From the NCBI GenBank assembly GCA_025558075.1, contig JAHLKF010000002.1, forward strand, positions 558,001 through 622,000: a stretch of DNA of 64,000 nt, read 5' to 3'. The notes beneath the pieces are model-generated. The model saw nothing but the letters and a program-made list of their open reading frames with translations. It made no database searches and had not been told where the DNA came from. This stretch comes from Gaertneriomyces semiglobifer. Its lineage: Eukaryota; Chytridiomycota; Chytridiomycetes; Spizellomycetales; Spizellomycetaceae. Shown one piece after another: positions 49,062-61,614 of this stretch. How positions within the stretch are numbered: position 1 is the stretch's first letter; each line of letters starts with the position of its first letter. Position numbers and translations under genes: made by a program.

Positions 49062-49322
49062 TTACACGGTAGTTTCAGTGCTTGATGATACCCACAGTTA
49101 CTGGCTTCAATCTTTGTGTTGATTAACTCGGCGTTGAACCCCTGCCACTCCACCCAAATATAAGTTGCACGTTTGTTTCAGGGAATTGATCCCTCACGGA
49201 TATACCTCATGGTAGCTACAGCTCAAAGAGAAGCCCTTGAAGAAATATATAATTATAAATGCTAGTTACAGAAGATCTACGGCCAGAGCTCTATGACCTT
49301 TCTCAGCTCACTTGTTACAACG
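49062..49322. other. Convergent 3' intergenic region
   Basis: 261 bp between the NDH-2 stop (+) and the mS29 stop (-). AT-rich, no gene seen. Confidence 0.5.
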
Positions 49323-51004
49323 CTACAAAGATACACATCTCTTATATACATTCTTTGGGTTGCCTCCTGTTATTGCGAGTTCTTTGTCGACATAGTCTTT
49401 TGTCAATTTCACTGCGTGGAGAAGACACCCAGTTAATGAACGGGCCTCGCTGTGCAAAAGCGAGCGATGTCATCCCATACCATTTCTCAATCGGCCGCTT
49501 TCAGTATAGTATTTCAGAACACACGCCATTTCGTATGCGTCATAGGCTGGGACATCTATCTTCAGCAAACTTCCACTTTGGGGGTGAGTTTCCGACAAGG
49601 ATGCGAAAGGGTCGTAACTTGCTGGTTGGAGTCGTGGGGACAAGAGCGTACCACGCTGAGACGTTTGGGATAAATCACGGTAGTGGCTCGCCGGAGAAGG
49701 TGAAGAATGACCAAGAGTTGGGGAAATGTTGAGGGAGTGCGAGAAAAATGGAGCGAGCAGGGATGTGTCAGAACGGTCTGTCGCGGCGAGGCAAGCTGAA
49801 TTCGCCTGTCGGGCAGTGGGTTAAATATGATGGATATGCAATACAGCAGAAAACTTGAGATTCACCATTGTCTTTTGTTGCGTCAAAAGCTGCATGAATC
49901 TCCTGACAATCTCCAACTGATGCGCTAACACCGGCCGACTCTTTGCGTCGCAGTACGCCGTCTTGCTCCAGAACGCATTCACCTGATCTATTGCTACCAG
50001 CACCGGTTTGCGATCGTTGATCGCTGCCAGCGAGTCCAAAAGCTGCCCGAGAACGTCCTGCGCCTTACTAATGTCTTTCACTCCTTGCTCAAGCAAGGAT
50101 CGTAAACTCGATCCTTGCGAGCTTTTCATAGAACTGATATTTTTTTCGTTCATGGTCAAGAACTGTCGCAAGAACTTTTGAGCAGCAGGGGCTTGAATGA
50201 AGCAATCGGTGTTGGGAATCGGTTCGTAAGGCTCAGTGCCATTGACATAACTGGATGGTTGCGGAACGTATATGACAATCCACCCTTCATTGATGAAATG
50301 TGATGCAGTCTGCAACAAAGTCACGCTTTTGCCTATCCCTTTGGGACCATCTAATCAAAGAAGCAAGCAGCCTCAATGTTAGCTCATTAATGCCCCGCTT
50401 GTGTAGCTCCATTGATAACATGCCTAAAACAAAGAATTTCCTTGATTGACTGGTATTTGTCGCCTCCTTCTTAACTTCATCAATTACAGAGAGTGTGGCT
50501 TGTCGCACCATGAACGCCGTCTGGTTGGCTTGAGCCAGATGTGTAGGGTAAGCACCGATGTCTGCGGCACTCTTAAAAGTTTTGGGGATTTGTAGAACTT
50601 CTCCATGATTTTCTGCTTTGGCCTTGATCTTGATAGAAAATATACACAAATCAGTTACAATACCACACCGAAGTCATATAAGAGCTCAAGTGTGAAGGTA
50701 CCGGCGTCCATTCTCCTAGCGTCATACTGGTCTCTTCCCATTTGGGCACGACTATTGTAGTACCACTTGGTCCGCTTGACACAGATACCACACTTGGGCT
50801 GGTATCAGCCTTGTTACTCGCTTTCCCTTGCCGCTTGACTTCGGACCATGATGATGACCCTTTTGCGGGCGCTTTAGCAATGGCGTACGTTCGGTGCTGC
50901 GTCGAAGGATTGGCAATCGGCAGCCGCGCAGACCGACATATCAACCGGCTTGTCCGGAGTACGTGCATCGCCTTCAGTAGGGTAATAGCCGACAATCTGG
51001 TCAT
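49323..51004 (-). CDS. Mitochondrial small ribosomal subunit protein mS29 (DAP3)
   Basis: GTP-binding P-loop protein of the mitoribosome (yeast Rsm23, human DAP3). Five exons checked in phase: 51004-50669, 50628-50424, 50350-49845, 49805-49481, 49411-49323; 486 residues, normal for the family. The N-terminus is a mitochondrial presequence (MTRLSAITLLKAMHVLRTSR). Motifs: P-loop DGPKGIGKSVTLLQTASHF, GWIVIYVPQPSSYVNGT, Walker B-like PVLVAIDQVNAFW, the C-terminal VPAYDAYEMACVLKYYTESG and ITGGNPKNVYKRCVSL. The apparent open frame stops at 49821, but that stop is in a 39-nt intron. Intron 2 (50351-50423) begins GCATGT, the only donor that keeps the P-loop in frame, so it is a GC-AG intron. It shares a 272-bp promoter region with the divergent glutaredoxin gene. 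Confidence 0.92.
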
Positions 51005-51276
51005 TGCTCTCGCACAGCTTATATGGTGCTACTTGGCTCGTCCTGGTCCGCCAACACAAGTCGCATGTCATGAAAAATGCACCACAGATCTTTGACGGGA
51101 AAATCCCTCGCGCGACTAAGACTGTTGCTATAGCAATGCAACACTGTGATCGTTAACAAGACTGTTGCCGGAGTAACCAAACTCGTTATTGCTAACAGCA
51201 GGCGGTGACAAATCGTTCGCGAATGCCATCGCTCGTAGGCTGACATATTTAACAGCAGCCAACCTCAGAGCGGAAC
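51005..51276. promoter_or_regulatory. Shared divergent promoter region of mS29 and glutaredoxin
   Basis: 272 bp between two divergent starts whose products both carry mitochondrial-type presequences. No TATA box is clear. Co-regulation is inference. Confidence 0.4.
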
Positions 51277-51861
51277 ATGCTGCGTACCTCGACCTCGTTT
51301 ACGACAATCAGAACCGTTGCGAAGACTGCATCTAGTCTCAGATCTCAACTTTCCCTTCTTTCTATCGCATCGCCTGCTGTTATCGCCCGCCACGTACCTC
51401 GCTCTTTTGCGCCTGTGTCTAGAGGAACTTTTGTCACAAGTTTAGCCATTATGTCTGCTGAGAATTCTACTTCCGCTGCTCCCGAAGGTATGACCTGCAC
51501 TGATGGAGTCTGCACCATCGACTGGTCAAAGAGAAGGCAGGCGGCTGCATCTTCTTCCAAGAGCGAAGCATCCGCCAAAGTCGAGGATGCGATCAAGCAA
51601 CACAAGGTCGTCATCTATAGTAAGACTTATTGCCCATACTGCGAAAAGGCGAAGGAGCTGTTGAAAGGCAAAAACGTCGATTTCTACACTGTCGAACTCG
51701 ACTCTGTCGATGATGGGGAGGCGATGCATGAATACCTTAAGACGAAGTCTGGGCAGAGTACAGTCCCCAACATTTACATCAATGAGCGCCACGTTGGTGG
51801 TTTCAGCGACTTATCCGCTCTTGACGGTAACGGCGAATTGAAAGCGTTGTTGAATGCATAG
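51277..51861 (+). CDS. Dithiol glutaredoxin, probably mitochondrial
   Basis: GSH-dependent thiol-disulfide oxidoreductase. Single exon, 194 residues. The long Ser/Arg-rich, acid-poor N-terminus (MLRTSTSFTTIRTVAKTASS) is a mitochondrial presequence. An in-frame internal Met opens MSAENSTSAAPEGMTCTDGV, giving a shorter form without the presequence. The domain starts at about residue 100: VVIYSKTYCPYCEKAKELL with the CPYC active site, FYTVELDSVDD, the cis-Pro/GSH site GQSTVPNIYINERHVGGFSD and the C-terminal ALDGNGELKALLNA. An additional CX4C pair (CTDGVC) precedes the domain. Close to yeast Grx1/Grx2, of which Grx2 uses two start codons for two compartments. Confidence 0.95.
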   Translation: MLRTSTSFTTIRTVAKTASSLRSQLSLLSIASPAVIARHVPRSFAPVSRGTFVTSLAIMSAENSTSAAPEGMTCTDGVCTIDWSKRRQAAASSSKSEASAKVEDAIKQHKVVIYSKTYCPYCEKAKELLKGKNVDFYTVELDSVDDGEAMHEYLKTKSGQSTVPNIYINERHVGGFSDLSALDGNGELKALLNA

Positions 51862-52205
51862 ATGAATTGGACCTGTGCTACCGGTTACGCTAGATGCAAA
51901 ATTTTATATTGAAATTGACCCGTAGATAGATGATATCGGGAGGTGATCTGAATCGGGAAAATACATAATCACACATTCAACTGTCAACCGGTCATGCGTA
52001 TTCACGTCGCCGGCTTTCCGCAACGACGTTGCATTCGGGAGCGGCGCCACTACCCATACCGATTGTTAACATTGTATCTCACTATTGATGCACATCCCCC
52101 TTGAGCGTTCAGAACTCAGAGGTACTAGACGTTTTGACTATGTACAAGTGATGATGTGATCACATTCATCACATCATGCGTGGTATATACAGTGACGGTA
52201 TCAAT
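51862..52205. other. Convergent 3' intergenic region
   Basis: 344 bp between glutaredoxin (+) and the RhoGEF gene (-). A short TGATGTGATCACATTCATCACATCA near-palindrome lies at about 52152-52176. No gene seen. Confidence 0.5.
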
Positions 52206-55200
52206 CTATAATGTTGGCATGGAGAATCTACGCCCACGCGCAGGAGCTGGCGGCACGGAAACCACACTCGCTTGTTTTCTTCCCACTTTCCTTCGCTCTG
52301 AATTTGGCGGTGGGCTGCTCGCTTCTTCTCCTCCTCGTAAAGGTGCAAATCTGCGCTCATCAATCCTGTCTGCAAGACTCTGCGATGAAACCCGCTCTAC
52401 CCTTTCATGATTATGCTCTCCCAATATCAACTCTCGCGCCGTGTGGATGCGCTCGACCATTTCCAATCTCCTCTCTGTTTCCGGCTCATATGAAGCAAGT
52501 CCTTCCAATGCGTCGAAGAGTTCTGCAACATCTCCATCGTCCGCTGCATTAGCTCTTGACGCCGGTGTTTGCGCTAAAGGTGTTGAAGCTTTGAAACGTC
52601 GCTCATTGACGGAACCACTGTCAGCTCTATCGACCCTTGCTTGTGCTCCGAGATGTCGGAAAACGCCATCCACCAACTCCTGCGTTGTCGTTTTCGCTGA
52701 TTGCACGCACAAATCTGCTTCACGAATAGCGTTTGTGGAAACATCATGCCTCGCTGTATCGACAAGATATTGCAACGCCGAAGTACTCCCCCGATCGCTA
52801 CTGCGTGACGAAGGCAACAAATCGCACGAAGTAGCTACGCCAACCGTACTGGAATTCCTGCTGCCACGCATTTGTTGATCATGGGCTGTTGCTAACAAGC
52901 GTTGACATGCCGCTAGAATGGACGTGAGTTGTTGCTGCTTAGATCGCACAAACTCAGCGGCCTCCGCAGCATGTAGCATGTCCATCCCGATCATGTCATG
53001 TCGTCGACGTGGCGCTCCTGGCGCGGACGAAGGTCGTTGGAGGCGCGATCCCGAGCCCAGATCATCGCGGTCCAATGCCAATGTCGATTGAGCAAGACGC
53101 GAGGGTGGTCGACTCCAGGGAGGATGCTTGTCGCGGGGAAACTTTCCCGCGCTCAGCGTGCTCCCTCGAGCGGCTGCAGGCTCAGCAGACATTCGATGCC
53201 ATTGTAGCTCCCCAGAGAGGGTATTGAGGCGCTGCCGCAGCTCTCCTTCTCGCTGGCGAGATTCCGACAGCTCGTGAGATAGCATCGATTGGTGCTGTTC
53301 CAATTGGTCATACTTCAATTTGAAGTTAGCGAATTCACGTAGTTTCTCTTCACAATCGCCAGTTATAGCCGCTATATCCGCGGAGCCTTTGATTAGTGCT
53401 GCCTTTTGCGTTCGCACTTTTTCTTCGCGTCGTTGCAATTCCATCCTGAGGTTATCGACTTCATGTTTCCAGCGATCCAGGTCACTTTCCAGTCGCCTCT
53501 TGGACTCCTGCGTGCTGTCGAGAACTGCTTGCGTGCTATTCTTATATTCCTTCAAAGATGCGGTTAGATGTAACAAGTGGGATCTCTCCATTTCGGATCC
53601 TTTCAACTTGTCCATGAGGACCTCGACTTTGGCGGCAGCCTCGTGATGAACCTTTGACAACATTTCCACCTCCTTTTTCAACGCCGCATTTTCAGAAAAG
53701 ACCCTAGTAGCGTCTTTGCCATGGGTATCCTGATAACTTTGCAAGCGTTCAGAAACCGTCCCGAGCTGGCGCTCTAGCTGCCGTTTCTCGGTTTCTAGGG
53801 AGGTCGCTCTAGCAGTCGCTTCCTGTAACGCCTTCTCAACCGTTTCCTTCTCATGTTTCATATCACGAAGCTGTCGAGCCGTTTCCTCGCTGCCTATTCG
53901 ATGCCGCGACGCGCGATCTTTCAGCTTCGCCTCGAGTCTCTGAACAGTCACCTGGGCAGCATTGCGCTCTTCTTCTAAAAGAGACTGTATTTCCACCATT
54001 CCTTGCTGCTTGTTATGTTCCATTTCAATTTCTTCTCTTAAGCGCTCATTCTCTGCACTCATTTCGTGCACTCGCGTAATGATGACCATCATGCGACTTT
54101 CATCTATGGTAGATGGTACAATTTCGAGAGGCGGCGATGTGATCGCTTCATTGCTACCGTGGAGAATTACTTGACTAGTGGATACCGTTGAGGGTCCAGC
54201 TACTTGGCCCAGATTAATCAACGGAAGAGATACTGCCTTGGCAATTTCAGACATAACCATGTGCAAGCCAGTGGCTTCGCGATTTCGGCGCGCTAACATG
54301 GCCTGCACTTTGCGTAGCTCTAGCTCGTTACTACGCATGCTTTGTGTAAGCCGGGCTGCTTCATCTCGAACTTCCTGATACTTGAGCTCTAACTCGGCGT
54401 ATGCTTGGCTGTGACGGTGCACTGCACTGGCATCTTGATCTGCAACCGACAGACGTGCCCGTAATTGTGAGGCGTCTTCTTGTGTTTCTCGCTGGAGGTG
54501 CTCAAGCTGTTGATATCGAAATTGTAACTCGTGCCAAGCCGAGGCCAACTTCTCATGTTCACTCTCCAAGAGACGAACCCGCTTCTTCAAAGCCGACGCT
54601 GAGCGCGTCTTCTCCTTGTACTGCGCGTCCAAATCGGCAAAGGACTGTCGAACACTTGAGAGGTCAGTTTCCAGCTTCGCTTTAGCAGCTTCGCTATTTC
54701 TCAATGCATGCTCAACGCTCTCCAGCTTCCGCTTCAAGTCCTCGCTGTCGCGTTCCTTGACAGCCTGATGTTGAACGCGAGCTCTGAGTTCCTCATTTTC
54801 CGCCAAAAGTTTTTCTCGGCGCTCCTGCAACTCCGCCGCAAACTGCCGGCGACAGGCGTCTAACTGTTTGCGGGCTTCTTCTTCAGATTGGTTTAGGCGC
54901 AGCTTCAGATTTGAAACTTCGCTCAGTGATGCTTGATGCTGGCGATCGAGTGACGCTCGATTTCTCTCTGAATCTGCCACCTGAGCCTCCGCCCTTTCAG
55001 CCCGGATGATAGCACGGTGAGTATCCTCCTGTAACCGGCTTTTGGTAGCGCGTTCTTCGGCTTTTGAAGCTTCCAACTCTTGGCTGAGTTTTGCCAACTT
55101 CTCTTGGGCTTCTATTAACTGGGCTTGCACGGTTTGCTTTTCTTGGTGGGCTTGCGTCAGCTGCGTGCCGAGGCTATGTTTCAACCTCGCATGTTCCTCT

Positions 55201-58200
55201 CCTAATCGCCGGCCAACTTCTGTTAGTTGAGTCTCCCGTGCACGCGCGACTTCTAGTTGCTTGGTAGTCTCTCGGTAATTGCGCTCGCTGACTTGCAGTT
55301 CATGTTGTTCTTTTACTCTTTCCGCTTTCTGTTCAGCAATCTCTTCCTTTAAGCGGTTATATGACCGTTCGAGCTCTGATTGACTCGCTTGGTTTTCAGC
55401 AAGCTTTCGTATCAAGTCACCAATTTCGGTCTCCTTCCGGTCCAATGTCGCGTGTCGCTCGTTAAGAACACGCTCTAGATTCGCCACAATCAGGCGATGT
55501 TCATCTTTCTTAGACTCTAGAGCAGCGTTCAACCGTGAAATCTCAGCACTCTGTTGAGTCCGTTCAAGTTCAAACTTCGCGACTTCGAGCGTAAGGTTTC
55601 GAGCAGCGCTCTCCAAACGCTGTATTGTTTCATCTCGTTCCGCTAACCTGTCCGAAGAGTCTGATAGCGCTCGGCGCAAGTCACGGTTCACTTCGTCCGC
55701 GCGTTGCCTAGACATTTCCATCTCATTGTGAACACGCGAAAGTTCATTAGCATGTGCTTCTTCTAACTCTTGCACAGCACGACGAGAGTTATTTTTTTCT
55801 TGCGCTAATTGCTCATAGAGGTCCTTTACTTGCGCTTCCTTGTCGTGCGTCATTGTAGCTATTTTGCTGTCAGCAGCCTCTTGCACCCGGCAAAGATGAG
55901 CTTCTGCCTCTTCTTTGGCGCGACTCATGATGATACCGAGTTGGGAGATCTCAGCAGAATACTTTTCGGTTAAACGTACACTCTCGGCAAGACGCTCGGC
56001 ACGCTCGGCGTCCAGCGCCAACTGATGTTTCAATTGTGCATCCAGTAGTTCGGCATTTTTCTGTTCGACAATGGCGGCCGCAGACGCCTCGGCCTCTGCA
56101 AGCTGTCGACGTAGCGACTCAATTGTGGTGTTCAATGTCGCGATCTCAGCTCTGATATCATTCACTTTTCGATTCATCTCATCGCGGATCTCTCGATTTT
56201 CGCGTTCTAAATCTGCCAATCTGCGACCACCAGCGGCTAACGTAGCCCGTTGAGTTTGGAGCTGTTCCAGAACTTGGTCTTTTTCTTTCTCCAAGGTTTC
56301 GCGCGAGGCCAGAGCGGTTTCTAATTGAGCCGTAACCTCAGCATGTTTCGCGCCCAAGTCGGCTAGTTTCTGTTCCAGTGCCGCCAGCGTGGAACTCAGA
56401 CCTTGGACCTTTCCGCGCTCTTGAGCGAGCTGTAAGCGTGCCTCCTCGTCCTGAACAATGGTTTGCGCCGCAGGCTCGTCATCATCCTCGAAGAGATCTG
56501 GGTTGGAACGTAGAGTACCAGCTTCATTCAAATGCTTTGACTTAACCGTGGTTCCTGGCGGAACAACGCTGCGATAGGTTTCAAGCCATGCTTGTTTCGC
56601 TTGGTTGGATGGAAAGGAAAATAGATAACAGTTCGCGACAGGATGACTAGCTGTAGGCAAGATCTCGAGCTCGACCAGCGCACTTTCTATTGATAGATTG
56701 GTAGAATAAGTGACGGTACCAACGTCCAAGAAAGCGGACCTGTACTCACCGGGGTCCTTCAGCTCGGCAAGCACATCCGAAACCACACACTCCGCCAGGG
56801 CGCCTTGATCAACAAGGTGATACTTATCGCGCCAATCTTTACGCGCTAGCATGAGTAGATCATTGAAAAAGAGGAGTCGCCGGGGCTTTTTAGTTTCAGC
56901 GTAGGAAATGAAAATGTTGTCTTCACGTACAAGGTGGCGATTGGAAGTAACGATATTAACTTTCTAAAATGGCAAATAATTATAAGTAAGTAAATGCCGA
57001 AAAAATAGCTTATAAAGATACCCACATCAGCGAAGTTTCCTTGGATATCAGCCACTCGCCGAAGCATATCCGCTTTTCTGGCTCCCTCATTGGCTATCGC
57101 CACGATGCCTTGAATACGATCATATGCTGACTTGAGCAACAGGTAGTCCGGGCTTCGTTGATCAGTATAGTGTAATATTTCTCGGATAAGCAAAGGATAT
57201 TTGCAAATTCGTTGAACAGGTTTGATCAGAAAGCCCCCCAGATCCAGATGGCGCGTAGCTGGGTTCTTGTACGCTTCCTCCAGAAAAACACGAGCTTCGC
57301 GCTTTGAATGCAGCCCATTCAGCTGTTTGTTTGCTGAAGTGGAGTTCTGGCTGCAGTAGAGACTGTAGCTGATAAACTGGTTCATTGACGTTAGAAGAAC
57401 GTGACCAATCTTCTCAATAACCGGGTTCTCCGAGTACAAGCGCTCAAGTGAGAGCAGGAAATCCTGATTAACACTCAGCAATTCCTCAATGTTCGAGAAT
57501 AGTGCGTCTGCAGTCTTGTTGTTCAATACTTTCTTGTCCAGCATCGGCTTTTTGAAAAGATTAATGATAATCTTTAAATCGCGTACATAGTCTCGTTCCG
57601 TAGCGATGAGTTCAAAGATAGCAGTCATTCGTTTGCGTTCCTTTGGTCCCATTTTTTGCAATATCTCTCGAGGGACCCATTCTTGCCACTGAATAGACAT
57701 TGCCTGAGCATCATCCGTTGCGATGAACGACTGCCGATTTCCAGTGCTAAACTTCGAGACAAGGTAGTCATTTGGTGACGGCGCCAGAGAGAACGCAGAC
57801 GCTTCCACATTTGAATCCAATGCCATGGTACTTTGCATGTCGTCGGTAGCTGGCGGTGCACTCTGAGAACGCTGCTGGCGCCACTCTACGGATGAATTAG
57901 CCTGACCGCCGCTATTGTCTTCCCTGCTCCTTTGTAGCTCCGATTCACTACAACCCTCTAAGACCGCCTCAAGGCCTAGGATATCGGCAGACCGATGAGG
58001 CGAACCAAAAATAGAGGTTCGATCTGCACCCCATGCTGCCAGGTTGACGTTACTGTTCGAAGGTGCTGAATTCGACCTATGTCGACTCCCCTTCCCTTGC
58101 GGGATCTTGTCCTTCTTGACCAGTCGTTTGTACCATGACTGGCGCTTCGCCTGTGGATTATTACTAGGCAGTGCAGTCGGTACGCTCAGCGCAACACGAC

Positions 58201-60925
58201 TCCTAGTTGTACTATCTATCGATATTCTACGTTCTTGGGGTTCCACTTGAACCATGGTTGCGGGAAACCAGCCCGATTGTGGCTCTTTACCATCAAGATT
58301 TTTCATTCCTCTCCACCAACCGCCGTCAGGCGACTCCATGACAACAACTACCTCGCCCATTCGAAGGTCCAATTCGTCAGCCTTCAACCTGGTGTAAGGA
58401 TGGGTGACAATCACTTTCGTCCCGGGAGGTACTGGTGCGGGAATTGCCATCTCTGGATTTTCGTCATCAATATCCGGAGCAAGCAGTTCCTCAGCAGTGT
58501 TCCGTGTATCGTCCTCAGGTGAGGAGTTCGTTTCCGGAATATCCGCATCCTCCGCCAGACCGAGCTCAATTGGCTCTTCCTCTGTGGCTGCCGTCACAGG
58601 GTTTACATCGGTCGGCATTGATAGCGCCACTTCCCAGTTCTCCACACGAACGCAGTGAGCCGGGAAGTAGCCCTTCTCTCCGTTTCGTGGGCCCCAGGAC
58701 CTGTTGATGCCATACCACCAATACTCATCATCTGTGGCTGGCGCCGCATCCAAATCAATTACATCATCCATCTCAAGAGCAAGCTCTTCGTCTTCCGATG
58801 CAACGTAAGGTGTTACAACTCTGAGCGATGTTCCTGGCTTCAGTAGACTCGGTTGATATGTGCAGGCCACTGTAGGCGCCGTCTCGGTGGGACTGATATC
58901 CTCTTGACTCGAGGTTATTGGTCTCAACGGTGATGGCGCATCACAGATCGGTGGAGCGTCGTCATCATCGTTCCGTAATGCAGAATCAAGAATTGCAATC
59001 TCTTCTGTTGCTCTATCGGAGCGGACATCGCCGTTCATATCCGCATCAACAACCTGTGCTTCCTGATGCGGCGAATCAAAAGCAAACGTGTCCTCTACTC
59101 TTGAGGTAAGCTGACCGGATGCGGCCACGTCCAGTACAACGTCGTCCATTACTGGACGATCCGTTTCACCTGAATGCTCGGTCTCGTCTGTTTCCTGATG
59201 TTGGGCGTTAGTCGCCTCCTGATTCAATTCAATATGCGTGCTCAACTCAAGTGGTGTGAAATTCTCGTCTGCAGAGGTTTCTACATGCGGTTCTACATTT
59301 GCTTCTTGCTGCTCATTAACAAATTCTGTTCCAATCGAACTGATGACTGCGTTCACAATCAATCCGGTATCGCTTTCCACCATGCCAGACTCCTCCGTAT
59401 CCTCATTCCCCACGGTCTGGATAAAGTTTTCAGCATGTCCAACTATGCCATGAGATGTAGTCATATCCGAGGATGTGGTACTTGGATGTGCGTCGGATGA
59501 ACCTTGATCTACACCACCTCTCGAAGGCTCGGTCAATGCCTCTATCGCAGGATCTTCAGTTGCACCAATGCGAGCCTCGTCGGCACGGCCTTGAGACGTA
59601 TTAACTCCAAGGTCAACAGTTGTTTCCAAACTTGACATATTATCATGCTGGTCTGTAGTTCCTGTGGGAGGCTCAGCATTTCCTCGCATCTCAATGGCGC
59701 CTGGATCCTCTACGTCCCCGCGTCCTTCTGAAAACTCGTCTGCCGGTTGTACCTCCAACATTCCGGACTCGCCATTGACGTCAATGTGCGTCTGGGTGTC
59801 AATCTCCTGGTCCCTATCAGATTCCTGGGTAACTTCTTCTTCTATTCGCCCACTCAAACCTATATCCGCTGAGCTCAAGGTATTCAGTCCCTTAAATTCA
59901 TCAACGGTTCCCTTTTCAACCTCGGTCTCCACTTTATTATGTGCACCAGAGACGTCGTGAAGTGTATTAGGCGCTTCTGTCAAAGTTTCCTCCTCTTCTG
60001 CTTCAGATGTGCCTTCATGGACAGGCCCAGCGATAGCCAGAGACTCGCTTGCATCAGGGTCGCTCGCAATCAAGGGTGCTTCAAGCAAGGCGGCTTCTTC
60101 TTGTCCCAAAGCAACAATGCCCTGACTTTGTGTGGATTGCCCTATCGATGGGGGTGATGTCGCAGCCTCTATCGCTAGCTGCTGGACCACAGAATTGTCT
60201 GCTACGGAGGACGTCGACGCCGTAAACAGCACGGGTTCAGATAGCGATCTCTCATCCTCCTGATATTCTGAAGTAGTTGTATTCCTTTCATTTCCTGATT
60301 GAGGGCTAGGAGTTTGATCGTGGGTGATGTCTGCTGCGTTGGACTGCTCTGGTGGGAGCTCTACATCAGCGAAATCTACTCGTTTGCTGTCAGTCTGCCT
60401 GCAGACGAGCTCAGGTGCTTCATCATCCAAATCGACCGATTCAATCTCAAAATCTTCAGCCATCAAAGAGGTAACCGTCGAGCTTCGAGCGCTATCCGTA
60501 AGTTGGCCAATGTCATCATATTGCGATGTGCTGGCCTGGGTATCAGGTGCGGATTCGACAACGCTTGGAAATGAGTCGCCTAACATAGTCATCGGGGCTA
60601 CTAATACATGCTCTTGTGGCAGTAGTGGGCTGTCGTCGCGAACGGAGGACGTCGTTTGACGATAAGTAGTTGGAAGGGGTAACTCGCTGCTTTCTGTTCC
60701 TGCAAAGTCACCACTACTATAAGACATGCCGGGGTTAACGTTCTTACCGTGGGCGCTGTCGGATTTGCCTCTCGGCCTCGTAGGTATGCTCGCTCGCTGA
60801 TTATCCAAACGGAGACTTACAGATGACGAGCGGCGCCGTGTGGTCGGGCGACTGAAGTTCAGTGCATCATCATCATCATCCGAAATATCAATATCAGTGG
60901 AGTGCTGCTTGTAATGCCTGCTCAT
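52206..60925 (-). CDS. Giant SH3-SH3-RhoGEF(DH)-PH protein with long C-terminal coiled coil
   Basis: Two exons, 60925-57022 and 56959-52206, joined across a 62-nt intron (GTATCT...AAAG) in phase 1: 2885 residues. The ATG at 60925 gives MSRHYKQHSTDIDISDDDDD. Residues about 1-680 are acidic, Ser/Thr-rich and probably disordered. SH3-1 about 685-760 (VVTPYVASEDEELALEMDDV; WWYGINRSWGPRNGEKGYFP), SH3-2 about 830-895 (VIVTHPYTRLKADELDLRMG; GGWWRGMKN). DH domain about 1090-1290 with IFELIATERDYVRDLKIII and FLIKPVQRICKYPLLIREIL. PH about 1300-1430, formed across the intron (NIVTSNRHLVREDNIFISYA, LLFFNDLLMLARK). Then about 1,100 residues of uninterrupted coiled coil (EKQLAEAEA-like heptads) and a Ser/Arg-rich tail. 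Dbl-family DH-PH modules activate Rho GTPases, so it probably links Rho/Cdc42 to the cytoskeleton. DH conserved regions are intact. Confidence 0.9.
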
Positions 60926-61614
60926 TAGAAATGCCAGACTTCGGGCCAGCACGACCACGGCTCTTTAGCATCCATTCGCTCCTGGTAAGTGCTGAGTTGG
61001 TCTAAATTTCGAGAACGTCAAACGACACGCTAGCGGAGTCGCTTACGTCAGCCCTCTAAATTCGCTCCAGACGCTCCTCGACTTCAACCGAATGGCACTG
61101 GAATATACGTGCACAAGGGCGGCCAGCTGGATGGCTCATCTGAATGGATGACGCTTGAGGCGAGGATTCACCTGCACGCCTACTCCATGTCCGTTTCTCT
61201 ACACAGGCTTTCCAGCCTACTCCTGGCCTGGTAGAAGGCGATGTGCAGGAATTCGTCCACATTCGGCTGAGTATGCTGATCGGCAGTGTTTGCTCGAGTA
61301 CAATGGGGACTCATCAGCAGACGCACCAGGAAGTGGCGTACACTTCATCGTGAGACGGGCGAGATATTCGTGCACATAGCTTCCAGTGCTTGCTGGCCCA
61401 GTACCACCGGGCAACTCACATGTGAGTGCGTCCCGGCTGGTGTGTTTCATTCGTCTATGCAGTTGATCTAAGGTGCGGAACTTGCCATGTCAACAATGCT
61501 CTCGACGGAATAGAGCTTTTGAGAAAACGTTAACATTATTGACGTTGAATACCTGATGACAATGCTAATCATTAGCAGCTAGTTAAATAATCTTGAACTC
61601 TACCTTCCCTGTCT
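60926..61614. other. Intergenic region upstream of the RhoGEF gene
   Basis: 689 bp between two minus-strand genes; it holds the RhoGEF promoter and the 3' UTR of the thiolase-like gene. Open frames here are short and motif-free. Confidence 0.5.

Noticed and set aside
49259..49732. 157-codon plus-strand open frame
   Set aside because: It is antisense to the last two exons of mS29, which are in phase and conserved.
52206..56852. Reading the coiled-coil half as a separate myosin-like gene
   Set aside because: Its first residues are the second half of the PH domain, and phase matches exactly across the 62-nt intron to the DH domain.
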